Source: Nostoc punctiforme NIES-2108 (GTDB lineage Bacteria; Cyanobacteriota; Cyanobacteriia; Cyanobacteriales; Nostocaceae). Taken from it: a DNA stretch of 49,247 nucleotides. Positions within the stretch are counted from its first letter, which is position 1; each line of letters begins with the position of its first letter. The translations under genes and the position numbers were made by a program. Under the pieces are notes generated by a model. That model saw only the letters and a program-made list of their open reading frames with translations. It was not told the DNA's origin and did not search any database. Below, one piece after another: positions 7,562 to 16,187 of the stretch. The DNA lies in NCBI GenBank assembly GCA_003326195.1, contig LXQE01000155.1, positions 45,682 through 94,928 of the forward strand. The letters run 5' to 3'.

Positions 7562-8869
7562 ATGAGGGAAAACAGGAATTCAGAGAGTTTGAGGTCTTCT
7601 CAGAATCTTTTGCGATCGCCACTTCTACTTGCAATACTTACATCTCTAGCAATAGGTGGAATCAGTGTTTATACGTTGATGAAGCTTCAGGCTACAGCTA
7701 ATGAAAAGCAAACAGCACCAGTAGCAGTTCAACCAGTGGTAAAAACAGTAACAGCATTAGGGCGGTTGGAACCAAAGGGAGAAATAATAAAACTGTCAGC
7801 GCCTTCTTCTAATGAAGGAAATCGGGTAGAGCAACTATTGGTGAAAGAAGGCGATCGCGTCAAAGCCGGGCAGGTAATTGCGATTATGGACAACCGCGAT
7901 CGCCTACAAGCTACTTTGAGTGAAGCCCAAAAACAAGTTCAAGTTGCCAAATCTCGCCTTAACCAGGTAAAAGCTGGAGCCAAACAGGGAGAAATTGGAG
8001 CGCGTCAAGCTACCGTCAATCGTCTGCAAGTAGAACTAGAAGGAAATATTAAAACTCAGCAAGCCACAATTAATCGTATAGAAGCAGAACTCCTTGGGCA
8101 ACAACGGAGCTTGCAAGCAACAGTGGCCCGCGTAGCAGCCGAGAGACGTAATGCTCAAGCTGACGTGCAGCGCTACGAGACTTTATACAAAGCAGGAGCA
8201 ATTTCTAGCCAAGAAGTTGATAGCAGACGCTTAAACGCCGAAACTTCCACTCAAACGTTAATTGAAAGCCAAGCCACCCAGACAAGAACTGTCGCAACCC
8301 TACAACAGCAGCTTAACGAAGCAAAAGCCAACCAGAATCAAACCCTCGCCAGCTTGCAACAGCAGATTAACGAAGCAAAAGCTAACCTGAATCAAACTGC
8401 TGAAGTCCGTCCCACAGATATAGCAAATTCACAAGCAGAGGTAGACAGCGCTCAAGCCACCGTGGAGAAAATTAGAGCAGAACTGGCACAGGCACACGTT
8501 GTGGCTCCTAAAGCTGGTCGAATTTTGGAGATTAATACACGAGCCGGAGAAACTGTTGGCAACGAAGGAATTGTGGCTCTAGGCCAAACCGACCAGATGT
8601 ATGCAGTAGTTGAAGTCTACCAAAGTGATATCAAGAAAGTGCGTCCGGGACAAAAGGTGCTGGTAAGCAGTGATTCTTTACGCAATGAATTAGAGGGAAG
8701 AGTGGATTGGATTGGTATGCAGGTAAAGCGGCAAAATCTGATTAACGCCGATCCCTCTAGCAATATTGATGCCAGAGTAGTGGAAGTCCATGTGCAACTG
8801 AATAAACTATCTAGCCAAAATGCTTCTAGCTTAACTAATTTGCAAGTCAAGGCGGTAATTGAACTGTGA
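7562..8869 (+). CDS. devB: DevB-type HlyD-family membrane fusion protein, copy 1
   Basis: The 435-residue periplasmic adaptor has an N-terminal membrane anchor at about 21-41 (LLLAILTSLAIGGISVYTLM). A lipoyl-like half-motif follows (VTALGRLEPKGEIIKLSAPS, VKEGDRVKAGQVIAIMD), then a long alpha-helical hairpin (about 110-300) rich in Gln, Ala and Glu. The second lipoyl/barrel part (VVAPKAGRILEI, GQTDQMYAVVEVYQSDIKKV) closes it. VTALGRLEP is typical of DevB proteins. DevB links the DevC/DevA transporter to TolC; in Anabaena DevBCA exports heterocyst glycolipids, while paralogues carry other substrates. AAGGGGGGAA just before the ATG is a strong ribosome-binding site. The stop overlaps the devC start by 4 bp (GTGA), so translation is probably coupled. 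Substrate unknown. Confidence 0.92.
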   Translation: MRENRNSESLRSSQNLLRSPLLLAILTSLAIGGISVYTLMKLQATANEKQTAPVAVQPVVKTVTALGRLEPKGEIIKLSAPSSNEGNRVEQLLVKEGDRVKAGQVIAIMDNRDRLQATLSEAQKQVQVAKSRLNQVKAGAKQGEIGARQATVNRLQVELEGNIKTQQATINRIEAELLGQQRSLQATVARVAAERRNAQADVQRYETLYKAGAISSQEVDSRRLNAETSTQTLIESQATQTRTVATLQQQLNEAKANQNQTLASLQQQINEAKANLNQTAEVRPTDIANSQAEVDSAQATVEKIRAELAQAHVVAPKAGRILEINTRAGETVGNEGIVALGQTDQMYAVVEVYQSDIKKVRPGQKVLVSSDSLRNELEGRVDWIGMQVKRQNLINADPSSNIDARVVEVHVQLNKLSSQNASSLTNLQVKAVIEL

Positions 8870-10041
8870 TTGGATTTATTCAGCAACTGCGGCGGCGAAC
8901 GCCTTTAGGATGGCTGCAACTGAGTCATGAAAAAGGCCGTCTTTTGGTAGCATTGTCAGGCATTGCTTTTGCCGATGTTCTGATGTTCATGCAGCTAGGG
9001 TTTCAGACTGCCCTGTTTGAAAGTAACACAATCCTGCATCGCAGTATGCAGGCTGATATGTTTGTCATCAGCCCCCAAGCACGTAACCTAGCAAATATGT
9101 CTAGCTTTACGCGGCGACGGCTGTATCAAGCAATGGATATACCAGGTGTAAAGTCAGCAGAAGGAATGTATATCAACATTATTGATTGGAAAAATCCCCA
9201 AACACATCAGAAGACGACAATATTAGTTATGGGGTTCAATCCCGATCGGCAAGTGTTTAACTTAGCGGATGTGAATCGCCAAATAGATGCTGTTAAGCTA
9301 CCAGATACCGTTTTGTTCGATCGCGCCTCTAGAGGAGATTATAATGATGCGATCGCTAAAATTGACCAAGGTAAAACTGTCACAACCGAAATAGAACGCC
9401 GGACAATTACCATTAGCGGCTTATTTTCAGTCGGGGCTTCTTTCATCGCCGATGGTACTTTAATCACCAACGACCAGAACTTTCTGCGACTATTTCCCAG
9501 ACGAGAAGCCAGTGGTGTCAGTCTCGGTTTGGTGCAACTACAACCAGGCTACGACCCAAAGCAGATGAAAACAGCTTTAGAAGCTCATTTAGATGATGAT
9601 GTCAAAGTTTTAACCAGAGCAGAATTTATCGAATTTGAAATAAATTACTGGAAAACAAATACAGCCATCGGGTTTATTTTCAGCCTGGGTGTAGCAATGG
9701 GATTTATGGTGGGCGTGATTATCGTCTATCAAGTTCTTTCTACAGATGTGAATTCTCATATCAAAGAATACGCCACTTTCAAAGCAATGGGGTATAACAA
9801 TCTTTATTTATTAGGTGTGGTGTTTGAAGAGGCGATTATTTTGGCAGTTTTAGGCTTTATCCCAGGAGCGATCGCACCTTTAGGACTTTATGCTTTAACT
9901 CGTAATGCCACCAATTTACCACTTTATATGACCGTAGCACGAGCTTTGACGGTATTAACACTGACAATGATTATGTGTGTAATTTCTGGTGCGATCGCCA
10001 CCCGTAAATTACAATCCGCTGACCCCGCAGATATGTTTTAA
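8866..10041 (+). CDS. devC: DevC-type ABC exporter permease, copy 1
   Basis: The 391-residue inner-membrane protein starts with GTG and overlaps devB by 4 bp. It has the MacB/FtsX-like layout: one N-terminal membrane helix (about 28-50, LLVALSGIAFADVLMFMQLG), a large periplasmic domain (about 55-265), then three helices at the C-terminus (FIFSLGVAMGFMVGVIIVYQ; LLGVVFEEAIILAVLGFIPG; ALTVLTLTMIMCVISGAIAT). The cytoplasmic loop VNSHIKEYATFKAMGYNN is the coupling region that meets the ATPase. It matches the 20219-21391 protein along its whole length, so the two are paralogues. Works with the devB and devA products as a tripartite exporter. Confidence 0.92.
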   Translation: MIGFIQQLRRRTPLGWLQLSHEKGRLLVALSGIAFADVLMFMQLGFQTALFESNTILHRSMQADMFVISPQARNLANMSSFTRRRLYQAMDIPGVKSAEGMYINIIDWKNPQTHQKTTILVMGFNPDRQVFNLADVNRQIDAVKLPDTVLFDRASRGDYNDAIAKIDQGKTVTTEIERRTITISGLFSVGASFIADGTLITNDQNFLRLFPRREASGVSLGLVQLQPGYDPKQMKTALEAHLDDDVKVLTRAEFIEFEINYWKTNTAIGFIFSLGVAMGFMVGVIIVYQVLSTDVNSHIKEYATFKAMGYNNLYLLGVVFEEAIILAVLGFIPGAIAPLGLYALTRNATNLPLYMTVARALTVLTLTMIMCVISGAIATRKLQSADPADMF

Positions 10042-10108
10042 ATTTGTCATTTGTCATTTGTCCTTTGTCCTTTGCAAATGACGAGCATCACGAGTAATCA
10101 AGCTATTT
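10042..10108. repeat. Short tandem repeat tract between devC and devA
   Basis: Heptamer-type repeats (GTCATTT, GTCCTTT) fill the gap before devA. The second devBCA operon has a related tract in the same place (21392-21486), with inverted copies. Confidence 0.65.
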
Positions 10109-10813
10109 ATGAGTAGTCAACCTGTAATCTCTGTTAAAAATCTCGACCACTATTTTGGTCATGGTCAACTCCGTAAGCAAGTTCTCTTTGATATCAACCT
10201 GGATATTAACGCCGGTGAAATTATTATTATGACAGGGCCTTCTGGTTCTGGTAAGACTACACTTCTCACCTTAGCAGGCGGCTTGCGTTCTGCCCAATCC
10301 GGCAGTTTGCAGATATTGGAACAAGAACTGTGTGGCGCTAACAAACGACAACTTACCCAGGTGCGACGTAGTAACGGTTATATTTTCCAAGCACATAACT
10401 TGCATGGTAGCCTAACAGCACTCCAAAACGTCAGAATGGGCTTGGAAGTGCATAATAATATTTCACCGGCAGAAATGAAAACCCGGTCAGCCCAAATATT
10501 AGAGGAGGTAGGATTAGGAGAACGCTTGAATTATTATCCTGATGATTTATCTGGGGGACAAAAACAAAGAGTTGCGATCGCTCGTGCATTGGTTGGTCGT
10601 CCTAAAATTGTCTTAGCAGACGAACCCACCGCCGCCCTTGACAGTAAATCGGGACGAGATGTGGTTAACCTCATGCAAAAACTAGCTAAGGAACAAGATT
10701 GTACCATTCTTTTGGTTACTCATGACAACCGCATTCTAGATATTGCGGATCGCATCGTCTATATGGAAGATGGCAAGCTAGTAAATGACCGTGCTGTTGT
10801 TGCAGCATCTTAA
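10109..10813 (+). CDS. devA: DevA-type ABC exporter ATPase, copy 1
   Basis: The 234-residue ATPase has Walker A GPSGSGKTT (about residue 45), Q-loop YIFQAHNLHGSLTALQNV, signature LSGGQKQR, Walker B IVLADEPTAALD, and the H-loop VTHDNRI. It is the nucleotide-binding subunit that drives DevC, in the LolD/MacB group. The gap from devC is 67 bp and repeat-filled, but the order devB-devC-devA on one strand is that of a single operon. Confidence 0.94.
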   Translation: MSSQPVISVKNLDHYFGHGQLRKQVLFDINLDINAGEIIIMTGPSGSGKTTLLTLAGGLRSAQSGSLQILEQELCGANKRQLTQVRRSNGYIFQAHNLHGSLTALQNVRMGLEVHNNISPAEMKTRSAQILEEVGLGERLNYYPDDLSGGQKQRVAIARALVGRPKIVLADEPTAALDSKSGRDVVNLMQKLAKEQDCTILLVTHDNRILDIADRIVYMEDGKLVNDRAVVAAS

Positions 10814-10913
10814 GCAGATTTTTTGAGCAATTCTCACAAATCAAATTTGTGAACTAAAGAGATTTTGGAACTGCGAATCAGACTTTTTAGACATTAGGTT
10901 TTTTCTGCTATTT

Positions 10914-11453
10914 CTAAGGATTGTAGTTAAATTCGCTTTGCGATCGCACCCCTATCCAATCTACTGCTGGGGTTTGTCCGACTTCGTAGGTATAGCGAAC
11001 ATCCCAAAAACTGATACTGTAACAAGTGCGATCGCGTAAACACTGGTTCATAAACTGGCTGAGTTTACGGCTATTGTAGCCATCATCAGCATATTCAACT
11101 GTTCGCTTCTCCAAAAAAACCATCGTTGCTGCTTGTAATGCGAGTTGAATTGCTGTTGTTTTAGTTTTGGCTAATGCACCGACAATTTGATGTTGGTAGG
11201 TGTAATTATATCCGCCGTGGTAGTAGCCGTAGTTGGTAATTGGGGCGAGTTTGTCTAAGAGAATTTGAACTTCAGCGATCAGATTTTGAGTTGCTTGGGT
11301 TGGCGATTCTTCGCAGATAATTTGTGTTGTGCGTTGATGGCGATCGCGGTAATTATTGCTTACTTGGTTGGGGATGGTGGGGGCAAGACAAAAATAATAG
11401 CGGCTGCTGTTGGTGTATCCATTTCTGGATAAACAGTTGTACGAGGATACCAA
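10914..11453 (-). CDS. Unrecognised C-terminal ORF, possibly frameshifted from the NuiA-like gene
   Basis: Open for 179 codons on the minus strand, but its first 31 codons overlap the 3' end of the NuiA-like gene in another frame and look like a shadow there (many Ser, Tyr, Asn, Cys). Coding-like sequence begins after about 11370: QVSNNYRDRHQRTTQ, LIAEVQILLDKLAP, a Tyr/Gly/His-rich stretch (YGYYHGGYNYTYQHQ), a helix LALQAATMVFLEKRTVEYAD, and a C-terminus YEVGQTPAVDWIGV. I do not recognise the fold. Adding one base in the five-G run at 11379-11383 would fuse it to the NuiA-like protein. It may therefore be the second half of a broken or ribosomally frameshifted fusion, or a separate gene with a later, non-ATG start. 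Confidence 0.5.
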   Translation of the reverse strand: MVSSYNCLSRNGYTNSSRYYFCLAPTIPNQVSNNYRDRHQRTTQIICEESPTQATQNLIAEVQILLDKLAPITNYGYYHGGYNYTYQHQIVGALAKTKTTAIQLALQAATMVFLEKRTVEYADDGYNSRKLSQFMNQCLRDRTCYSISFWDVRYTYEVGQTPAVDWIGVRSQSEFNYNP

Positions 11454-11911
11454 ACACGATAATCAACTATTGGAGAAATTCCAACCCAATCTTCTTCGTG
11501 AGTCTGTCCAATAATTAATATTTGTGAAGCCGAAATTTTTATTACTTGAATGAGCAAAGTATTTTCTTGGAAAATTTGAAAAAAATGTGAGCTTCGCTCG
11601 GACATCTGTTGAATTTCATCAATTTTGGGATATTTAGGAGCAAAACCAAAATCAGATTGCCTCCTATATTTTGCTTCTTCAATTTGACTTTGCCAGTATC
11701 TATTTAACCATTCAGGCTCAACATCTTGGAAATATCCAAGATGTTCTAAAACACGAACTATACTAAATTCTCCCTGACTTTGGCTATCCCAAACAAAAGG
11801 CGTGTAAGGGTAATAAGATTCACTAGAATACCATAATCCTTCTGAAACAACCTCAAGAGTTGCTAAAAGCTGTTTAGTTTCTGGTTTTAACTCATTTGTA
11901 ATTAAATCCAT
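11360..11911 (-). CDS. NuiA-like nuclease A inhibitor-family protein
   Basis: The start chosen is the ATG at 11911 (MDLITNELKPETKQLL), six bases after GGGAG; the frame stays open upstream, but that 40-residue extension is unlike the family. The 183-residue product matches Anabaena NuiA in two places: GLWYSSESYYPYTPFVWD near residues 21-38, and ILIIGQTHEEDWVGISPIV near 130-150. NuiA blocks the sugar-non-specific nuclease NucA by plugging its active site. About 35 residues between the two blocks are longer than in NuiA. The C-terminal part (PEMDTPTAAAIIFVLPPPSP) is unusual for the family and hits a stop just after a C-run, suggesting a frameshift (see the downstream ORF). It follows the PD-(D/E)XK-like gene by 34 bp. 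Its real target is unknown. Confidence 0.7.
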   Translation of the reverse strand: MDLITNELKPETKQLLATLEVVSEGLWYSSESYYPYTPFVWDSQSQGEFSIVRVLEHLGYFQDVEPEWLNRYWQSQIEEAKYRRQSDFGFAPKYPKIDEIQQMSERSSHFFQIFQENTLLIQVIKISASQILIIGQTHEEDWVGISPIVDYRVWYPRTTVYPEMDTPTAAAIIFVLPPPSPTK

Positions 11912-11945
11912 TTGTATCTCCCGATAAATATAGACAATAACTGTT

Positions 11946-12566
11946 TCATAACGATGCTTGTAGCAAAGCAGATTGAAATGGTTGCAATAGAATACCAAGA
12001 ATCTTATCAACATCATTGATGTAGTATTCAACTATATCAATGTATGTTGTTAGTCCTTCCAACATTAAAAATCGCCAGTTGGTTCCACTAGTCACAACTC
12101 CATAGATTGTCTTAACTTCTTGTTGAGTATTTTGATTGAATAATTGGGCAGCTATCATAGTGGCAATACATTGTCCTAAACCACCTTTGATATTTTCATT
12201 TTTCGCCTCAACAATTGTAAGTACAGGCGCTTTAATGTAAAACTGTTCTTCAGAACCACAGAGAATAAAATCACAAAATCCATTCAATCCTTTACTACTA
12301 TCTACATCAAAATCTGTTCCAGAAAACAGTGAGATTTGATAATTTAACTGTCGTCTAACTTCCGTAAGAACTGGCATAATTAGTAATTCGGAACGGGCTT
12401 TTTCCGTGTTGATGGCAGTTGCTAGTTGAGTATATTCTTCTAAAAGCGTTGTTAAGCTAGCGGAAGGTTGAATAGGCGACACATCTTTGAAGAGATTGCG
12501 CTTTTCATCAATTACAAGTTGAAACGTTTCTCGAACTTTGGCAAGTGTGAAATCACTGTATGCCAT
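11946..12566 (-). CDS. PD-(D/E)XK nuclease-like cyanobacterial protein
   Basis: The start is the ATG at 12566 (MAYSDFTLAKVRETF), nine bases after GAGG; a TTG at 12581 is possible. The 206-residue protein carries a conserved core: EKARSELLIMPVLTEVRRQL, then FCDFILCG, then APVLTIVEAKNENIKGGLGQ. Together these read as the E-x(n)-D-x(n)-ExK pattern of PD-(D/E)XK (restriction-endonuclease-like) folds: Glu in the first helix, Asp of FCDF and Glu-Ala-Lys of VEAKNE, followed by a helix with Gln (GQCIATMIAAQLF). YGVVTSGTNWRF and a beta tail follow. Proteins of this kind are frequent and uncharacterised in Nostoc. Activity is inferred from the fold pattern. It lies 25 bp after the LRV gene and 34 bp before the NuiA-like gene, all on one strand. 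Confidence 0.65.
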   Translation of the reverse strand: MAYSDFTLAKVRETFQLVIDEKRNLFKDVSPIQPSASLTTLLEEYTQLATAINTEKARSELLIMPVLTEVRRQLNYQISLFSGTDFDVDSSKGLNGFCDFILCGSEEQFYIKAPVLTIVEAKNENIKGGLGQCIATMIAAQLFNQNTQQEVKTIYGVVTSGTNWRFLMLEGLTTYIDIVEYYINDVDKILGILLQPFQSALLQASL

Positions 12567-12591
12567 CTGCAACATCCTCAATTATTCACAA

Positions 12592-15500
12592 CTAAACTCT
12601 AGCGGCTGCGCGGACAATTCGGTTGCTATCTTCAGCAAGTTGCTGGCGTAAAACGCTTGGAGTTCCAGAATTATCAGCAACGGCGTAGCGTTCCAGCCAG
12701 GATGCAGACTGCGCTGCTTGAGTCAGCACTTCATGGGGAGTTAGCGGGTGGAGGAGTGTCACAAACCGCACAAAGGCATTTTCTGAACTAGCGTATTCTG
12801 CAAGTATACTTACTAAATCATCAGTGCTGGGGTTGTAGAGGCGGTTGAGTCCGCGCAAGGTGGGACTAGTTTGGCGGGTGGTGGGTTGTACAACTAAATC
12901 GCGGAGGCTTTCGCGGATGGGTGCAGGGGTGTTAGGATTTTGAGCAACTGCGCGGCGGACTTCGACTTTTTCATCGTTTGCCAGTTGTGTCAGTATTGTT
13001 TCAGGTAGGTTAGAATTGCTAGCCGCAGCAGTGCGTACACTGGAGTTTTCGTCACCTGCGAGAACTTGTAAAACACTAATTGGTGTATTGGGGTTAGTCG
13101 CTACCTTGATTCGCACTTCTACTTGTTCATCTCGCGCCAGTAATTCCAAAACGCTTACAGGTGCGTTGATTGTAGCAGCAACTTCACGCACTGAGATTTC
13201 TGTATCTTCTGCCAAACGCAACCACAACGCCTCTGTCAAATTGGGATGCCGAACTAAACAAACACGCACTTCTACACAAGGATCTTGGACAAGAATACCC
13301 AGCAATTGCGGTGTTAAGCTGGGATTGTACGCAAGCGATCGCACTATACCATCATCAGTTGTAGGTGGAATAAACGAGCGAGGATCGGGTGTTGCACCAA
13401 TAAATTCTCTTCTTGCTAGAATCTCCAATGCTTCTATAGGTGTGCGAGGATTACCAGCTATTGAACGCAGCACATCATTATGATCGCCCGGAAATGCACT
13501 TTTGAGCATATCCACTGTTTGATTTGGCGTATTTCCTGAATTTTGGGTACTCAGAACAATTTGAGCAAGGGCGCGAGGCGGTGTGTTGGGATTGCGAACA
13601 ACTTCCAAACGAGTTGTAAAATCTGGGTGACTAGCTAGCACTTCCAAAGTTTCAGGAAATGTATTAGCATTACTGGCGACAGCACGAACTGTAGCTACAT
13701 AAGAGTCTCTAGCTAACTGTCTTAAAACGGTGGCTGGTGTATTAGGGTGAGATGCGACTCGATAACGCACTGAACTATCGGTGTGACTTGCTAACTGTGA
13801 CAAAGTTTCAGCAGGCATTTGTGAACCTTTGACAGCATGTTTAATAAAATCAGCAAGATTTTTGCTACTCATGCTTTTAACCGCCTGAGCAAGTACAATT
13901 CCTGGTGTATTAAAATTACGTTGATTTACGAGATTTTCTTCTAAGCCCAAGCGAGTCAGAATTGTTGTAGGAGTGTTAGGGTTAGCAATTAGTTTCGTTT
14001 TGACTTTACGGCTGGTATCGTTGGCTAACCGCGTCAAAATTTCAACAGATGAATTGAGATGTTCTGCAACTTTGGCTCTGACTTGCTCAGATTCATCTTG
14101 CGCTAGTATTTCTAATAGTTGAATAGGCGTTGGTGTTTTATTATGAGATGATTTATGGAGAAGCCATAAACGCACATTCAAGCTTTTATCTCGCGCCAGT
14201 TCTAGCAAACTTTGGAGTGGTAAATTGGCATTTTGTAAAACAACTTGACGCACAGTGTCATCTGCATCTTTTGCCAGTTGTTCCAAGACTTGAATCGGAG
14301 TTTTATTGCTACGTGCTGCGGTCAGTTTGGCTTTTTGATCTCCCTTTTGCACAACCTGCGCTAAAGCATAAGAACTATCGGGACGCCGTGCTAATAATTC
14401 ATTTGTTTTGGTAATTTCTTCTGCTTCTACTTGAGCTAACAGCAAACGGTAACATCCCAAAATCATTTGCTTATATTCTTTTATTATCAGCATTTGTTGA
14501 TATTCTTCTAAGTAAGGTAAGTTGATATTTTTCAACGCGCATTCCCGTACTTGTATGTCACTATCTTTCACTAGCTCAATCAAAACTTCCGCGGGGATCG
14601 AGGGATTTTTCGCTACATAACAACGGATGATGCTATCTGATGATTTTGCCAGTTCTGCCAAGGTGTTAGGTGATGTTTTTGGATCTTGACTTTGTTGCTC
14701 TAAGCTTTGCTGTTTATCTTGTGGTCTAGATCCTGATGAAATATGATAAACATGGTCAGTTGACTTTGTTGCTAATACACGCTTTTTGATAGCTTTCGGT
14801 GTTTTCGGATTGCTGAGAACTGCTTCCCGTACTTGAAAGCTTGAATCTTGAGCCAATTGCTTAAGTGTAGTTCCTAATACTTGTGGATGTTTAGCAATAT
14901 TAATTCGCATTGACTCTAATGAATCATTTGCTAAAACTTCGAGAATTTCTCCTGATATGTTTGGCTGATTGATTACCGAATTAACGTAATAGTAAAAATT
15001 TTTTTCACTGCGATCGCGTACCAGTTGCTCTATAATACTTAGGGGTAAATTTTTCCTTTGAGTAATAATTGTACGTTTGTGTTTAGGATATAGTTTTAAT
15101 AATGCTTGCTCTGAAGTCTTCGGATGCTTTGCTAGAGCCGTTTGAATTTCGTTATCAGTGTGGTTTGCAAGCAAATTGAGTGCTTCTGTTGGAGTGAAAG
15201 GATTCTTCGCTACCGCTAATTGAATTGCATATACTGCATCCCCAGCCAACTGCATCAGTGTCAGTGCAGGTGTTTCTGGATTATTCGCTACCGCTAACTG
15301 AATTTTGTACACCGCATCCCCAGCCAATTGCATCAGCGTCTCTGCTGTCGCTGAGGGATTTTGCGCCACAGCCAACCGCACCCACGCCCAACGACTTTGC
15401 CCCAACATCGCTAATTGTTCTCTATCGGTGTTCCAGTTAGATGCAACGGTATACTGTCCTTCCACGAGTTCAATTAATGGTGGTGGACAACTGGGATTAA

Positions 15501-16029
15501 ATTTCACCGCCAACCGCACTGGTAATTCTAAATCACCCGCTAACTGTTCCAACACTGCTGACGGCGTTTCTGGCGACTCTGCTACCTGTAACCTTGGTTC
15601 TAAAGTTGGTTCCTGTGATAGTCGTTGTAATAATTGCAACCGATAACGCAAGGGCATTTGGGGATTTCGCAATCCTTGAATTAGTCGCTCGGCTGGAACC
15701 CATTCGCTGAGGAAGCAAGGAGGTACAGTCCCGATTTTGAGTAGTTCTACCGCCAATCGGTCGTTTTGCCCTAGCTGACGCTGTTGCAGGATTTCATCAA
15801 CTGCTTGCTGCCAGCCGTCTGTTATTTCTCCTGCCAAATTTACGTGTAAAATTGCTGCTTCTGCTACCGACGCATTAGGACTATTAACTAGAATTTCTAG
15901 GAGACTTTGCGGTGTCTGGTGGAAACTAGCAACGGCTAATTGCAATGCTACTGACTGTTGCAATAACTCCTCTGGTGCTGACAAAAATCTTTGCAAATCC
16001 GATCCGCTAATTGGGTGAAGAGGTTGCAT
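12592..16029 (-). CDS. Giant leucine-rich-repeat-variant (LRV) / HEAT-like repeat protein
   Basis: The 1145-residue protein is almost entirely tandem repeats of about 24 residues with the pattern VRxAVAxNPNTPxxxLxxLAxD, typical of leucine-rich repeat variants (LRV). Clear units include VRLAVAQNPSATAETLMQLA, VRYRVASHPNTPATVLRQLA, VRIKVATNPNTPISVLQVLA and VRRAVAQNPNTPAPI. The repeats make an alpha/3-10 solenoid for protein binding. There is no signal peptide or catalytic motif, and the N-terminal four-cysteine Fe-S motif of Azotobacter LRV protein is not visible. The middle (about 430-600) has diverged or lost repeats. No Shine-Dalgarno sequence precedes the ATG at 16029. The gene leads a same-strand group with the PD-(D/E)XK-like and NuiA-like genes, and a group II intron ends about 73 bp upstream of its start. 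Cellular role unknown; a scaffold or receptor for the next two proteins is a guess. Confidence 0.85.
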   Translation of the reverse strand: MQPLHPISGSDLQRFLSAPEELLQQSVALQLAVASFHQTPQSLLEILVNSPNASVAEAAILHVNLAGEITDGWQQAVDEILQQRQLGQNDRLAVELLKIGTVPPCFLSEWVPAERLIQGLRNPQMPLRYRLQLLQRLSQEPTLEPRLQVAESPETPSAVLEQLAGDLELPVRLAVKFNPSCPPPLIELVEGQYTVASNWNTDREQLAMLGQSRWAWVRLAVAQNPSATAETLMQLAGDAVYKIQLAVANNPETPALTLMQLAGDAVYAIQLAVAKNPFTPTEALNLLANHTDNEIQTALAKHPKTSEQALLKLYPKHKRTIITQRKNLPLSIIEQLVRDRSEKNFYYYVNSVINQPNISGEILEVLANDSLESMRINIAKHPQVLGTTLKQLAQDSSFQVREAVLSNPKTPKAIKKRVLATKSTDHVYHISSGSRPQDKQQSLEQQSQDPKTSPNTLAELAKSSDSIIRCYVAKNPSIPAEVLIELVKDSDIQVRECALKNINLPYLEEYQQMLIIKEYKQMILGCYRLLLAQVEAEEITKTNELLARRPDSSYALAQVVQKGDQKAKLTAARSNKTPIQVLEQLAKDADDTVRQVVLQNANLPLQSLLELARDKSLNVRLWLLHKSSHNKTPTPIQLLEILAQDESEQVRAKVAEHLNSSVEILTRLANDTSRKVKTKLIANPNTPTTILTRLGLEENLVNQRNFNTPGIVLAQAVKSMSSKNLADFIKHAVKGSQMPAETLSQLASHTDSSVRYRVASHPNTPATVLRQLARDSYVATVRAVASNANTFPETLEVLASHPDFTTRLEVVRNPNTPPRALAQIVLSTQNSGNTPNQTVDMLKSAFPGDHNDVLRSIAGNPRTPIEALEILARREFIGATPDPRSFIPPTTDDGIVRSLAYNPSLTPQLLGILVQDPCVEVRVCLVRHPNLTEALWLRLAEDTEISVREVAATINAPVSVLELLARDEQVEVRIKVATNPNTPISVLQVLAGDENSSVRTAAASNSNLPETILTQLANDEKVEVRRAVAQNPNTPAPIRESLRDLVVQPTTRQTSPTLRGLNRLYNPSTDDLVSILAEYASSENAFVRFVTLLHPLTPHEVLTQAAQSASWLERYAVADNSGTPSVLRQQLAEDSNRIVRAAARV

Positions 16030-16143
16030 GGCTGTACAACTAAAGTTAATAGTACGTTTATACTATAAAAAGAATACGTCAAAACTATTGTGAAAGTTTT
16101 GGGTTGAGTCGATGGGGGATATTATTCCCCGCACCTCTCAGTT

Positions 16144-16178
16144 AGATCCGTGCGTACCCGTTTCCGTGTACACGGCTC
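16144..16178 (-). ncRNA. Group II intron domain V (ribozyme catalytic hairpin)
   Basis: A 35-nt hairpin begins GAGCCGTG and ends CACGGATCT, with a GAAA tetraloop-like tip. The AGC catalytic triad is present (positions 2-4). The base opposite its G is A (GGATC) where most bacterial introns have U (GGTTC), giving a G-A mismatch. Confidence 0.8.
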
Positions 16179-16187
16179 CCGATGTTC

